Of a DNA stretch of 64,000 nt, positions 14,301 through 27,300 are shown piece by piece. Source of the DNA: Gymnogyps californianus (lineage: Eukaryota; Chordata; Aves; Accipitriformes; Cathartidae); NCBI RefSeq assembly GCF_018139145.2, contig NC_059475.1, forward strand, positions 18,294,937 through 18,358,936, read 5' to 3'. A program made the position numbers and the translations under genes. Below the pieces are notes generated by a model, which ran no database searches, had not been told where the DNA came from, and was given only the letters and a program-made list of their open reading frames with translations. The first letter of the stretch is position 1. Each line of letters opens with the position of its first letter.

Positions 14301-16170
14301 CCATTGGCCAGCAGAGATGGCTAAGAGACACTTCATGAGAAGAAAAGCTCTGCTTGTGCAGAAAGGAAGCACAGCTGCTGTGGCAATTGCATTTTAGCAG
14401 GCGAGATCTGAGTCTGAAAAACAACGCTATATCTTGCCTTGACCCATCCTTGCTTGGAGGGTTAGCAGTTCACGAGAGACCTTGTAGTACGAGGCTGCAA
14501 TAGTCATGCAGCACATCTGCTCCGTTATCTCAACATGTGGACAGCTCCTGCTAGTACAATCCATCCCTTATTTTTACATGCACCAAAATAACGCCGAATT
14601 CCTTCCTTCCTCCTTAGAAATCCAGCGCTGGCCTAGCTCGCCACCTCCCTGTTGGACAGCTCAGTCACGCCGAGTTCATCCCGCCAATGCTGGTGAGAGA
14701 CGAAACCAGATCCTGGGGCTCCACGGCAGAAAGCTGCTCCCCCTCCAGGTCCCTGAGAAATCCTTTGCGGTTGCAGGGACGTCACTGCTGAGGTGGGCTC
14801 TACCTCAGACCGAGGAGGGCTGCCTCTGGTTGTTATTAGCTGTACTGAGGATTCGAAGGACAAGGAGGCATCAAGCCAGCGTCTACTCCAAAATGCAGTG
14901 ATCCTACATTTGCAGAACATGCATCTGGCCTTCATTAATTCTTAAATGGTCCAACATGGGTAGAGGAATCGGAGGGGGCTGGGGGAAGGGAGCTAACGCG
15001 CTGCGCACTGAACAGGGCGGTCACAGGGGACATTCAGGCAACAGTCTGTTTTGTTTGGAAGATGTTTCTGATCAGGGAGCGTCTTATCCAACATGCGCAT
15101 ATCGTAGCATCAGTGGGACTGTGCGTGGTCCTAGGCATGTGTGGGACAGATAGCCTCCAGCAAGGGCTCGGCCTCACAATTTCTCATGGTGGTCATCACA
15201 GACCTTAGGATGATAGCCTGGGGGGGGCAGGCCAAGGAAGGACACTGGAAATTCAGCCACAAAATGGCAATGAGATGGTCTTTCACCTTGCCAAAATGAG
15301 GCACCGGAGTTAAGCATGCTGGCATCCTTCAAGAGCAGATCATGGAGCATGGGTAGGCTGGAGAAATGAGGTGTCAACATTCACTCTTTCTCTCCACATA
15401 GCTGGAGGCATCACCATCTTTTCCCCACGGCCCTGAGAGTAAACGGGTGATTGAGCAAACACACTACAAAGGTCTATGTTTCCTTCATGAGGGAAGAGCA
15501 TCCCCTGTCTTGAGGACACAGGGGTGGCAGATTGGAAGAGAACTTTAATCTGGCAGACGAGGATCAGAGTCCATCTGCGAGCATGGCTATGAGTGTACAT
15601 TAAAGGGTGATTCAGCATGTATGAATATCTAGATAGGTGGGTCGCTGAGCACACAGCTGAGTGTGCCTGTGTGGGCAGCAAAGCACATGGCAGAACAACA
15701 GGGCACAGGCAGCCCGTGGATAAACAAGTGTATCAGAAGTGAAAGGACACGGCAGGGCGGGGGACTTGTTCAGAGGAACAAGCCAAGAACTGTGCCAACT
15801 TCTATCTTCCATTAAACCTGGGACATCCCATCACTTCGCTGTGGCACAACAGCGTACAGCTAATGAAGGGGGAAGTGGCCAATAGCCCATATCTCCTGGG
15901 TGGCATCAGACGGAGACACTTGCACTAATTTGGTGCTCAGAAATGGGGCAGACCTTGGGTTGACCTGACCTCTAAATGAGCAGAATGAGAGCTGCAGGAA
16001 ATGACGCTGTAAACAGGAAGGCATGAGATAAATAAGAGATGGGGAGGAAAGAGATCTATTTAAAGTGGCAGTTGCTTTTTAGCTCCATTTTCCCTCTTCT
16101 GCTCAGCTAGAAATGAAGGCCCCCACCCTTTTCTGCTCGCCTGCCAAGACAGTATACACTTACCACTTAC

Positions 16171-16437
16171 AACTCTTTCCTAGCTGATGCAGAGCTTGCT
16201 GCACGCCCCTGTTAACATCACTGCTGAGGGTGTCCAGGAAACTGGGGAGAACATGTCTACATGCTCCAACAACCTGAAGGAGAAGATTGGGTACGAGGTT
16301 TCCAGCTAGCTCCTGTCTTAGGTGAGCCAAAGCTGTTACATGCAGCATGACAATGCCCAGTGATCTCTCCTCCACCTCCTCAAGTGGAGGTTGGGCTAGA
16401 CACTGCACAATCATGCGATGTAAGATGGTGCCTCCTC
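16171..16437 (-). CDS. Orphan exon candidate with a helical leucine-rich peptide
   Basis: On the minus strand a good acceptor (tract TGTGTTTCATTGCCTCTAAC, then TGCTTAG) is followed by 267 nt of open frame and a GTAAGT donor. The exon is symmetric (phase 1 to phase 1). The roughly 89 residues are rich in leucine and valine in a helix-like pattern (VEERSLGIVMLHVTALAHL, LVPNLLLQVVGACRHVL), which resembles HEAT/ARM-type helical repeats without matching one I know. A second consensus donor lies 7 nt downstream, at 16158-16163, and would shift the frame. No partner exon was found. It could be an exon of a gene with long introns, a fragment of a retired gene, or chance. Confidence 0.35.
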
Positions 16438-17101
16438 CTAAGCATTTAGGGTGGTTAGAGGCAATGAAACACATCAGAGAGAAGTGACCAACTCCAGGTG
16501 ATGTAGTGTAGTAGAATAGAGGGGACAAGAGGGAACAAGTCCTCTTCTAGCTCCATCCAGGGCTCAGTGTCTCTAGGAACTGAACCTTGCTCAGCATCAG
16601 TTCAACCTCAACTTCTGGAAACTCCAATCTGTGCCATTTAGGGGCATTACTCTGCCCCGGTAGTCTCAGAACAGAGATCAGTCTTTAGCTTCTGCAGCCT
16701 GATGCAGCTCTGATTTTAAGCCCCTTTCAACAGAGCAAATCTACATTTAGATAGTAGACATCCACAGTTCTGTGCTCCCACTCCCAGGTCAAAACCACAC
16801 ACTTTTCCCATTCTGATGTGCTAACAACCAGTAAAAAAAGAGGGGGAATCTTTTGGTCAGCCTAAGCATTTTTGTTGCATTCTCAGAACTGGATGTTCCT
16901 TGCCTAGAATGAGTTTTTAGTCCTGCAATTTCTGATCGCTCCTGTTGGCAAATGCCTTTTCTTTACTCAGCTCTCTCCTGATCTCTTCCATTAGGGAAGC
17001 GGCAGAAAGTTATGCCCCACATTTCCAGAGAAAAATACAGAACCGTCCCAGGACAGTTCCTGTGTAGAAGGCATCAGCCCCATTTAGCTGAAAATTAGCT
17101 G

Positions 17102-17188
17102 AAAAAAAAAAAAAACCAAAAAACCAAAACAAAAAACAAACCAAAAAAACCAACAACAACAAAAAACCCAACACCAAACCCAACCAAC
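17102..17188. repeat. A-rich (CAAAA)n-type low-complexity tract
   Basis: The tract contains A-runs separated by C or CC, going from A14 through CCAAAAAA units to CAACAACAAC and ACCCAACACC units. No element with a poly(A) tail was recognised on its left. Confidence 0.8.
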
Positions 17189-17711
17189 TCAGTCCTGTTA
17201 CAGAAACCCAGTTAAGTAGACAAGCTAAACAAAATACAATTAGGTTTCCTTTGGCCAGCCTGGAACATATGGTATTCGTCAGCCAGTCGTGTTCCTCTCT
17301 CGATTCTGGCAGGAGATAGCTAACTTGTTCCAAGCACTAAGAAAGCTCCTGGAAAGTCAGCATGCTGAGCAAACTTTTGGAGGGGGGCTAGCTGGGGATA
17401 TAATAGCTCACACAGACACAGATTTGACAGCATTTCTTCCACATTGTTCAGCGCGGGTCTAGGTTACAATGCCTCTGGCTTTAGTACATTCCTGGTTCAC
17501 ATCATTCCCTGTGGTATTGCATCTGTAAGTCCTCATTTGCTAAGCACACACACACAGTTCTGGGGTTGAGGGCTCCTACCAAGTAGACAGACAAAGGTGT
17601 GGAAGGAAGAGTGGTTCCTGTGGATTTGGGCTCATAAAGAAGTCCTAAAAAGGCAAATTGTGTCAATGAGCAGCGCAGCAAGCCCTTTATTACATTACCT
17701 TTCTGAGGCAG

Positions 17712-17775
17712 GCTGAAAATGGCTGCTGCCATCCTAGAACGGATGGGCAAGCAGTTCCACAGCAAGAAAACAGCA
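17712..17775 (+). CDS. Possible short plus-strand exon
   Basis: A stretch bounded by an acceptor-like TTTCTGAGGCAG and a consensus donor (GTAAGT at 17776-17781) is open in the frame LKMAAAILERMGKQFHSKKTA. The ATG at 17719-17721 could also be a start codon. The peptide looks protein-like, but it is short and no neighbouring plus-strand exon was found. Chance is a serious alternative. Confidence 0.15.
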
Positions 17776-20700
17776 GTAAGTACCCTGGTGTCATGGAGAT
17801 CGGTTGCTGCAGAAAGGAATAGCCTCTGAATTTGGTCATCAACCAGAAAACTGCATGAGTAGTCTGGCTCTGCACTAGGAATATTCTGCTCTGTTGCAGT
17901 TTACAAAGAAGTTAGCAAAGAGCTGATTCACAGAGAAATGAGCCTGTGTTTTAATAGAGGGAACTGGAAACCGTGCTACACCAGAGTAATATCTGTGAAA
18001 CAACTGCCCCAGCAAAATCAGTTATGTCTATAGGAAAAGGAAGCTGATAAAGGACTATTGATTTATTCCAGTAACAACAGAGACTTCAGACTGGAAATGA
18101 GCAGAGTGCTTCCCACCACACACTCTAGGCCTGCATGAGAGTTTCCATTGCTTTTTGAGTCCACAAAGTTCAGCCTCATCATTGCCAGGGCTGGTCTGAC
18201 AACTCTTGCATAGGTTTGCTTGGTCTGCTGTAGGCTTTTTTTTAACAAGGAAGCCAATTTATTCCCTCCAGTACAGTTACAAGCCAGCACTGCCTCCAAG
18301 TTTCTGCACTGCCTTTTATCTTCCCATATACAGTTGGCCTTATTGCATATCTGTTCCTCCCCTATCCCTGTTGACGGACAGCCTGGCTGACTCAGGGCAC
18401 TGCAGCCTCAGCCTAGTTTTCCTTGGGCAGTGAAAAAGTGGGAAATGTGATTGTAAAGAAGAGCAAGAGGATTTCTTCTGACCGTTCCTGTACTCTTTGG
18501 TCCACCTGTTTGCTGCCAGAGTGAGGCTTTCTCCCTCTTTTACTTGCTAGGCACAGTCACTCGTGTTCCTTCATTGCAGAAGACCAGAGTAACCTCTGTA
18601 ACACACGGCTTTTCAGTGACATTCCTGCCACATCAGTAACACTTCAAAATACCTTGATCTCTTTTACCCCCTCCTTGTAATCCTATACCCTTTGTAGCAG
18701 GAGGTATTCCCTCATTTCCATTTCCAGCTTTTTGGCATCCAAGACCTGGCTCAGGCAATAGGCTCCTGTATGTCCTCACTGCATCCACCATAGACCCGCT
18801 TGTCAGGTTTACCAGCATTAAGTGCATTGGGAAACCATTTCCCACTCTTCTGGGTTGCTATTATGAATCAGCAAAACTTGCTGTGATCACCAGCAATGTG
18901 CTGGAGCACATCAAGGACTGAAGTGCCTGCAAAAAACCTTTGCATCTGTTTCTGTTCCCAGATTGCTTAGCCTCATCACATTTAAAACCTCAGCTGCAAT
19001 GCACAGCTCTGATACGGCATTTCTTTGGGATTATGCGTATGCACTCAGTCAGCTCATCTCTTCTGCATGCTGGCCTATCAGATGTGTTGCTCTTGCTCTA
19101 CCTTAAGATTAACAGCAGCGATTCTCCACCGAGGTTAATGGGCGTAGCACACTGCTCGCAATCATTTTTGGCACAAGCTGCACCAATGCAGCCAGACAAG
19201 CCACCTGTCCTTCACATGGAGGGACCAGCTGAGTTTTGCTTTCAGGAACCGAAGAATCAACTGTGGCTTTGCCCTTCGAGAACACCATCCATCACCCACC
19301 CAGGAGCTCTGCGGAGTGAGGCAACAGCGCGTCATCATCCCCTCCCCACGACATGGAGCCAAATGTGGCTGGCTTTTGTTCTTACCCACATCACAAAGAC
19401 TTCAGCGCAGCCTGGTCACCGAGGGCCATTCATCTCTTCTGCTCTCAGGTCCTGCTCAGCAGTACCCTACTGGGCTTTCCTCATCCATCATTACTGGCAA
19501 TTTCATCTCTGTCTCTTGCTGGGCACTTCCTCCCTGTGCCTTTGAATTGAAGGGGTTTTTTTTCTCCCTCAAAGGAGCTTATAACATTTACTGCATGGTA
19601 TTGGAATCTCTGGACTGAACTGAGTCATAGTTCAGCAAAATTAGACTGGTTTCGTCTTCCTCACAGAAGGAAATTGGCCATACTGCAGCTGTCTTTCTGT
19701 TTTTCTGTTTAAACCGTCCCATCTTCCTGTGACTCTGTCCTCAGTGGCAGAGTAGCTGAGGCACATGGCTTCCAAAACAGCAGATAAAATGGCTGTTGCC
19801 AAAGGTTGTTTGCAAAGCCGTTCAAAGCAAGATGGGACTTCACAAAGTTTCCAATCATTAAGCAGAGTTACAGCATTTGGCTCCTTCCTGCAGTCTCCCA
19901 GTATCTCTCATTAACACCGGTTTACTACTGCTCTTCTGGGAGTCAAGAGTGAAATTTCACTGGCTTCCAGGGTGGAGGATGGAGCTTTCTAATGCAAACG
20001 CGGTGCAATGTCCCTGCATGCCGTATTCCAGGTTACGTGACTTCACCAGAGGCCACAGCAGACCACAGCACCCCCTCAGTGTGCTGGTTTTAGCACCATA
20101 GGACTCTGTGCATTATTTAAGTTATTTCACACACCAAAAAGTATCATGCAATATTTTAAAGGTCTTCAAAACCATGCAACAGATAAACAATGAAACCACA
20201 CATACGCAGAGATCTCAAAGGGCACCATTATGTTGCCTGAGCCGATGGTTTTCAACCTGCCGTGCATCCAGGATTCCTCCCCTTCCCTGTTAGTTCACTG
20301 AAGCCACACAATTTTACGCAAAAGAGCGTAGCGCCAAATATTCAGGGCTGCCCAGCACGGGTTGCTCGTTGGTATGATCCAGAAGGGCATGCTATACAAG
20401 CTGCTCTTTCATGCAAGGATCCACATTTCTCTGCAGCGAGTGAGGTGAGCTTTCAAAGATGGGTATGTGCAAACATATGCCACATTTGTTTGTTTTCTTG
20501 TACTGGCATTACTCAGTAGTATCTGCTACAGGAAAAGTGCTTATATTCTGTGAAAACACCTAAGCACAAGCATTACTTTTATGTACATGAACAGAAGAAT
20601 TTGAGAGCCTGTGTTAGCCACTTGTAAATGACTGTGCCCACCTCACTTTAAAAACTGGCACAGCATGCGAGTAAACGTAAGCATAATAAAAAATAATAGG

Positions 20701-20789
20701 AAACAGACAGGCAATAGAATTAAGAGCAGCAGCCAGCTGGGATCTTCTAACCAGTGACATCAAGGGATTGCTGAGGTAATACGCTGATG

Positions 20790-21367
20790 GGCTTTAAATT
20801 AACTGTAACCACTCAGGAAAAAGATCTAGGCGTCACTGCGGACAGCTCAATGAAAACATCTGCTCCATGCACAGAGGCCATCAAAAAAAAAAAAAAAAAG
20901 AACCAAAAAATGTTAGGTTGAATAGGATAAAGAACAATACCAAAAATGTTATAAATGCCACCACATAAATCAATGACATGTTCACACTTTGAGAAGTGAG
21001 CTGAAGTCTGCTCGTCCCATTTCAGAGTGGGGATAGCAGAAACAGAGGCCAGAGAAGGATGCCAAAAAAAATCGTTAGAGGCACAGAAAGGTTTCCAAGG
21101 TCATCAGGAGGAGAGATTAAGGTCCAAATGGTTCAAAATAGCTTATGCTAGAAGTGTATAAAATGATGAGTGAGACAGTGAAGGTTTTCCCATTTGCCCT
21201 TTCTTATGCTAAAGAAATAGCGGCCACCTAAAACACTCCAAAAATATTATTACAACAGGAAAAAGAAAAGTCGCCAACGTTTTGCAGATTGCCCAGTTAA
21301 TACGTGGAACTTGCTGCCACAAGGTGCCAGGCTGAGAGTTAAGCTGGTATCCAGAGAGGGTTCTGTC
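20790..21367 (+). mobile_element. CR1 LINE fragment, 3' part of ORF2
   Basis: The sequence follows the well-known 3' part of CR1 ORF2 on the plus strand. Recognisable stretches are a GAAAAAGATCTAGG-like start, GTCACTGCGGACAGCTCAATGA, TGCCACCACATAAATCAATG, a GAGAAGGATGCC-like segment, GGAGAGATTAAGG and CGTGGAACTTGCTGCCACAA. It is interrupted by an A-run at about 20883-20899 and by many small indels and stops, so it is an old, inactive copy lacking its 5' end. It resembles the CR1-L type found in birds, crocodiles and turtles. Confidence 0.85.
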
Positions 21368-21369
21368 AT

Positions 21370-24300
21370 CTCTCACCACGCTGCCATCACATGAGAATGA
21401 ATGAAATGTATATGATACATACGTGCCTGGGCAGGCACTGAACTCCTCGGGCTAGGAAGAGACATACAGTAACCAAAGGCAATGAAGAAAGCCAGGGAGG
21501 AACCTGATACTGGCTGGACTGCAGGGAGAGGTTGAAGGAGAAAAAGGTGCCTGGAAGAGGAAAATGGGAGATAAAAAACTTGTAACAATCTAGAAAAAGA
21601 TAAGGGAGGTGTTCTGTGGGGTTTCCTCCTTCACTCTCCACATGACAGAGGGGAAATTAAGATGCTGCTAGGCTGTATCAGAGCATGTACCCCAGTGCTC
21701 TGGATAAACGAAGGCATGGTAAATGCTGGCCACAGGTGAATGTTTACAACTGCAGCCAGCTGGGCTGTGGACAGACCAGCCAAGCCATGACAGAGCTGCC
21801 CCATTCAACACTGCCGTGCCACTCTCCAAACACCAGCATCCCAGTCCATCCCGTCACCGCATTCCCTTCGCATCCCAGTGCACCATTCAAACCTCCAAAG
21901 TAAACAGGCAACATCTAAATATCCTGCAGATGGGGAAATTTCAGGCGGTGTTGTGTATTTTCAGTCTATGGTTTGATTTAAGCTGACATAGAGAGACCAG
22001 CTTCAGCGCTTGGCCAGCAAGAAAGGCTAGCCAGCAGCAGCGGTACACATTTTGAGCAGCATGTGGAAAACCCATTTTTTCTAGGTTACCCACAGAGCCT
22101 CCAGCTCCACCATCCATGAGCCTCATGGTCTTTGAGTGTATCTGATAGGTACAGAGCAGGGTTTCCCTCCACCACACAGGGACCTATGACAGCACAGAGC
22201 AGCATCACGTGCCTGCAACTCAGCAGATACCGCTGTTAGGGCAAAGCTTGCGCATCACTGTGCACAATCATAGCAGTTACCTAACTACAAAGGCCAACAA
22301 ACCTCTTCAGAGAATGGACTCTGTGTTTGCTATAAGGGTCAGCCCAAGCTGCACATGGCTCTGACTTCCTTTTCAAGAATGAGTATATGGGCAAGAATGG
22401 CAGAAACACCCATATGGCCACTGAAATAGAGCAATTTTTCCTTCTTGTTCAGGGATTTCCCCCAAGTTCTCCCCAGCTGCAGTAACAAGAGCGGTCGGGG
22501 CGATACTGTGAACACATGGGAAGCATTAAAGCATGACACCACACAGCACTTAGCCCCAACCACCCTGCCCACATGTATTACGGAGCACAAGGCTGCCTGC
22601 TCCTCTGTCCCTCAATGTGCCCATGGGATGTCCGCAGCAGGGCTTTCCTCTGCTTATGCAGGCCTGGCAGTGGGCTTTTTTGCTCTGCTGTGCATGGCTG
22701 GTGGTGTGGATGCCCACCCAGGCACACCACCACAGGCCTGAACTGGAAACGTGTCACCAGGCAAGCCATCACACAGATGTATGGTAGTGTATTTACAAGC
22801 ATGTGCACATCGAGCAGCAGTCCTGGTCCTTGAATGAGACCATCCATCCCCAAAGGCATGGCTCTTGCCAATCTTTCCCCTTGGAAACAGCAGATGGGTA
22901 AGAATTTGCCCTATGTCCCAGGACAGTGGAACCTTTTTTCCTCCTTCCCCTCCATGTGTTCACCTCCGCCTACCCTTCTCCCAGGAAGCACAGAGCATCA
23001 CAACCAGAAGAAAAAACAACAATGATGCAAAACCCCCAAACAACTCCACGGCTACTTGCACAACCTTTGACATCAAGCTGCCCACTGCTGGCCTGGGAAG
23101 TGGGAGCCCCAGCGCAGCGACCCACAACACGTATCACCCATTGCCCAAGCTGCACACCTCCTACTCCTAATCCCACCTGCCCTCCTTCCCCACCATGGGT
23201 CTGCCAGTGGGGAACCCCACCACCACCACACCGTGCGCACAACATAATAAAGCAACAGAGTCCAGTGTTAAGCAAGGCTTTTATGTGCAGCCAGCATTTC
23301 AAAAGGCACAGTACATGCTGTATGCTCGGTGCCGTCAGACTCCAAGGCTGAATTCTCCAGTGTTTTAGGAAAAAGGTAGGGTGGGAGGAGAGTGAGAGAG
23401 GGGGGAACAGACCAAGCTTTGTGGAATTCTTTTTAAGAGTGTATGCATGACTGTATAAAAGGACATTTCTTTTTCCTGACCTCAAAAAGACAATATTATT
23501 TCACACAGACCTATTTCCAAGAGCAGCCAAGCTACTTCTACATGAACCAGTGCCTGGTTGAGGCAGAGGCTATGAAGGGGAAACCCTCTCTCCAAGTACG
23601 ACATGGAAATTCCTTGACCTCAGCTGCGAAGCCGATCAACACGCGTGCGATGGGCCAATGAAAAAGGAATTAAAATACCAGTGTGGCCAACGCAGATGAG
23701 GGCAGGTGTGTAAGGGAGAAGGCACAGCCTGCTTTTTCCAGGCAAAGGGCCTGACAAAAAAAAAAAAGGAGACGTGCCGGGCTGGGAAGAAGAGGAAAGC
23801 AGGGCAAAAGTGAAGGTATTGAGACATTGGTTAGAAAAGCAAAGACCTAAAATGCCAGGCAAACAGGTTCTGATTCATACCCTACGGCCTGAAGGTAGAA
23901 AGGCAGGGTGAACAGGCATGGAAGGCAGGAATAAATATTTGTTTTAGGCCATGCTATCATTTGGTGTGCTTCACGGAAAAGGTTGGGTGTTCACTATTAG
24001 CCCAGACAGAGGCAAATAGGTTCATCATCAGTCTAGACCTGGTGACACCAAGTATCAACTACACCACAGACCTGTACCCTACTCTAAAGCTGTGTTTGCT
24101 TCCTTGGGAGGCCACTAGAGAAAATGGCTCCAGAGTGAAACTACTTTTCCTGACTGGCATTTAGGACATACCAACCTACTGTCTCCAGCAAGAGTCCCAC
24201 AAATAAGCCACCACTGGATAAAAAGCTGCACAGCAACAACTGACCGGTGTTAACTTTCCAAGTCAAGTGAGACAGAGCCCTGTAGTTTCCTTCTCGGAGG

Positions 24301-27300
24301 ACTGGATATCTAGAATTAAAGCATCTGAGCCCTAAAAAACACTTGTGATCAGGGCTGAACCCTTCGGGTTAGGCGAAGCATATAATTTCTCCCCATGGCA
24401 GAGAACTGGTGCGTACCACAGCCCCTCTGTGGCTCTGTAATGGGATGGAACATGCTATGCAGTCAGGTCACTCGGTGTGTACGTGAGCTCACGGCACTTC
24501 CGTAACACTCCAGATGCATAGTCTGCTCTCTCCCTGGGATAGATGTCAGTCAGAAGGGATCTCCCACTGCCAAAATCATTTGTCTTTTTCATGGCCCACT
24601 CCCAAGTTAACAGTGGGAAAGAGGACTGCAAGGTCTGGGCCACAGACCTTCCCAAACTCCAAGCAACCTGCATGAAGCAGAACGGCAAATACAAAAAGCT
24701 CTAGCGGCATCCATAGGTCAGTTTAGGTACACGTACAGGGACAGGGATGCCAAGCTTTGTCAGGGATGCGAGCCTTTTCTAAGATCAGCCATGGCTGCAA
24801 GCCACAGCTACAAGCCTTATTACAACTCTGCCCATATTTAGGAGGAGAAGTAAGTAACGGCAGTCCATATACTTCTATCCTTTTCAGAGTCCCAAGAAAC
24901 TCCACTTAACAAAAACAATTCAGTCCTTACAGGAAGAGCAACATGCACTGCAGGGAACAAGTTTGCTGGTGTTTAGATGCTCTGCATTAAGAATAAAAGC
25001 AACCAGGTCCAATGCAAACTAGACCTGTGCTCTGAGACCTAAAATTGGGTCAAAACCCAGCCCATCTTCAATGAGTTCTCAGAAACCCCACCAGACTGCT
25101 CTGCTGCTCATTAGCTGTAGTTTCAGAACTTTCTGGGTTTCTCCAGTGAAAGACAAGCCCTTGAAAAACAAGAGTGACATCCAAGGAACTTGTTTCTTAC
25201 TGAATCTCCAACATGGGCTTCTTCAACCGCAACACCTGTTTGGGATATATGGCCTTTCCTATTAGGCATCTAGACACATTGTGGATACCAAACCAGTCTC
25301 TCCTCTTCTCCCCTGGTCACCTGCCCCTCTTCTGCTAACATCAAACTTTCCAAGGTCCCCCAGTGCTCCTAGTCTAGGACAGAAATGTATTTATTAGGGC
25401 AAAATGAACAGAGTGTGTATGAATTTGAAAATGAGTCCAGTCTGTTCAACTAGGGTTGGGCAAGCTTGTTTTGCCTAATTTAGAGGCCATTCAAACATTG
25501 TGGGTTTGAACATTACTGCATTAGTGTTTCACTTAGGAAAAACTGTGAAAAAAAAAAAAGGTGAAGAGAAGGGGAAAAAATCCAATGGAAACATAAATAG
25601 CATATAACGTATATGGGGCACCCACTTGTGCCAGCATAGACCTTCTAAGCCCTAACACATTGCACAGGCTTCCCTTCAGCTAGAAGTTCCTTTAAAATGC
25701 TTTTTAAAAAAAAAAAAAAATCCTGAATCACCATACAGAGGTGGAACAGGTCAAAAGAGATAGATACACATGCCAAGGACAGCTGGTCCTAAATCCTGAC
25801 CTGTCTTCATTTAAACTTTGAAATCAAGGTCATGTAGATCAAGAACGGAGAGCTAATTTGCAAAGCTCCAAGCCCCTCAGACCACCTTGGGTGAATCGCA
25901 GCAGCCCTCTGCCTCAACAGGACATGCTGCAAACTCTCCACGGATCCTGCAGCTGGTTCATTAGCTTTCTCCATCCCTCAGCTGCACTTGGCTGCATGTA
26001 GGACTCCCAACAGCCCAGCTTTCTGGAGATAATTAACATCATTCATTTTACATCCCTCTTTTTCTTCTGTTGTGTCTTGCTTGCAGTAATTTGTGTTTGG
26101 GTGACAACTAACAAACTGGGTACCCCTTCCTCAGAAAGGTGGCTTTCTATCAGTGCCCATCAACTGAAGAATAAGGCCTTCAGGTTCAAAAGTTAACCCT
26201 ATCTGAGGAGACAGCTGGTCTCTTCCAAAACTGCACCTCAAAAGCAGCAGCAGGGAAAGATGTGAGACATCCTTAAGGCAAGGCGTAAAAACAAGCAGAG
26301 GACACATGGTGAAAGAGAAAAGTAGGTGCCAGGAAAGAAACTTAGGGCACTGCAGGAACAAGGCTCTCCTCACCAATCTGATCACATTAAACCACCTCCT
26401 CTGTCGCACATCTCCATTTCAAAAGCCAGGAAACCACAAGAAACAAAGGTGGAAGCCAAACTGAGAATAGCCTACCTCCAGAGGCATTTTCTTTCTCCTC
26501 ATCCTAAAGGTTGCTTTAGGTAAAAACAGAGACAAGAAACAAAGAGATGGGGGGCTGGCAACAGATGCTGCTTACCTGCCTGTGAGCAAGATCCAAGGGC
26601 AGAAAGCATGGCCTGACCAAGCAGTTCTCCCACCACCAGCAACCTGCAGCCCTCACCATGAGATCTGCCAGCCCAGGAGAGACCTCACTCAGGGGATTAA
26701 CTCCACTTAAAACACCACTCCTTCTGCCTCCCCCTTCTCCCCCAAGCCCTTTAAAACCCCACCACCTGGGTGGGTTCATCCTCTGCTCCCATTTACACCT
26801 GGGCTACACCCCTCCTCACCAGCAGGTCCCATAAGAAAAGACAGGTTGTGTTTTCATCAAGAAACTGCAGATGAGATACCACCATCATGTTAAACCATCC
26901 TTTCACCCTAGCTCTGGGCCCTTTGTGCCCAGGGGATGCCTTCAAGGCTGAAGTGCGGTCACACAGATGTCAACGGGGCTGCCTCAGCCCTGCCCTCGCC
27001 TGCAGTGCAGAGGAAGGTGCTGCGAGCCCTGTATGGCGATAAGCCCACACAAGAGGCATCCCTTTTCTTCTCCATACCATCTCTGACTTCCCCCCCACCT
27101 AATCTATGGGGTTTTTTCCGGCCCCATGTATACTTTCCAGCTCGTTTCCTCTTGCGGTTCTCATTTCCCACTCCTAGGAGGTGAGCTCATGCATTTCTCA
27201 ATTACCAGCCAAAGAAAGGGAGAGGGAGAAAGCAATCTTATGGAAACAGATGAAGTCATGCCTGTATAATGCCATATTACGGCTCGTGCTCACGGAGCCA

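Larger units (their letters stand above)
7765..16160. other. Non-coding, mostly unique sequence
   Basis: It contains the two small repeat fragments at 8431 and 11283 and T/A homopolymers near 13154-13205. I see no convincing exon, RNA gene or transposon. The 9.2-10.2 kb part looks like decayed repeat but could not be assigned. Confidence 0.5.
16440..20785. other. Non-coding, no recognised gene
   Basis: It holds the A-rich tract at 17102 and the weak exon candidate at 17712. The 201-codon frame at 18940-19545 has no start context, splice sites or family features and is treated as chance. Confidence 0.5.

Noticed and set aside
18940..19545. 201-codon plus-strand open frame
   Set aside because: Composition is typical of translated non-coding DNA, overlapping frames are also open, and there is no recognisable domain.
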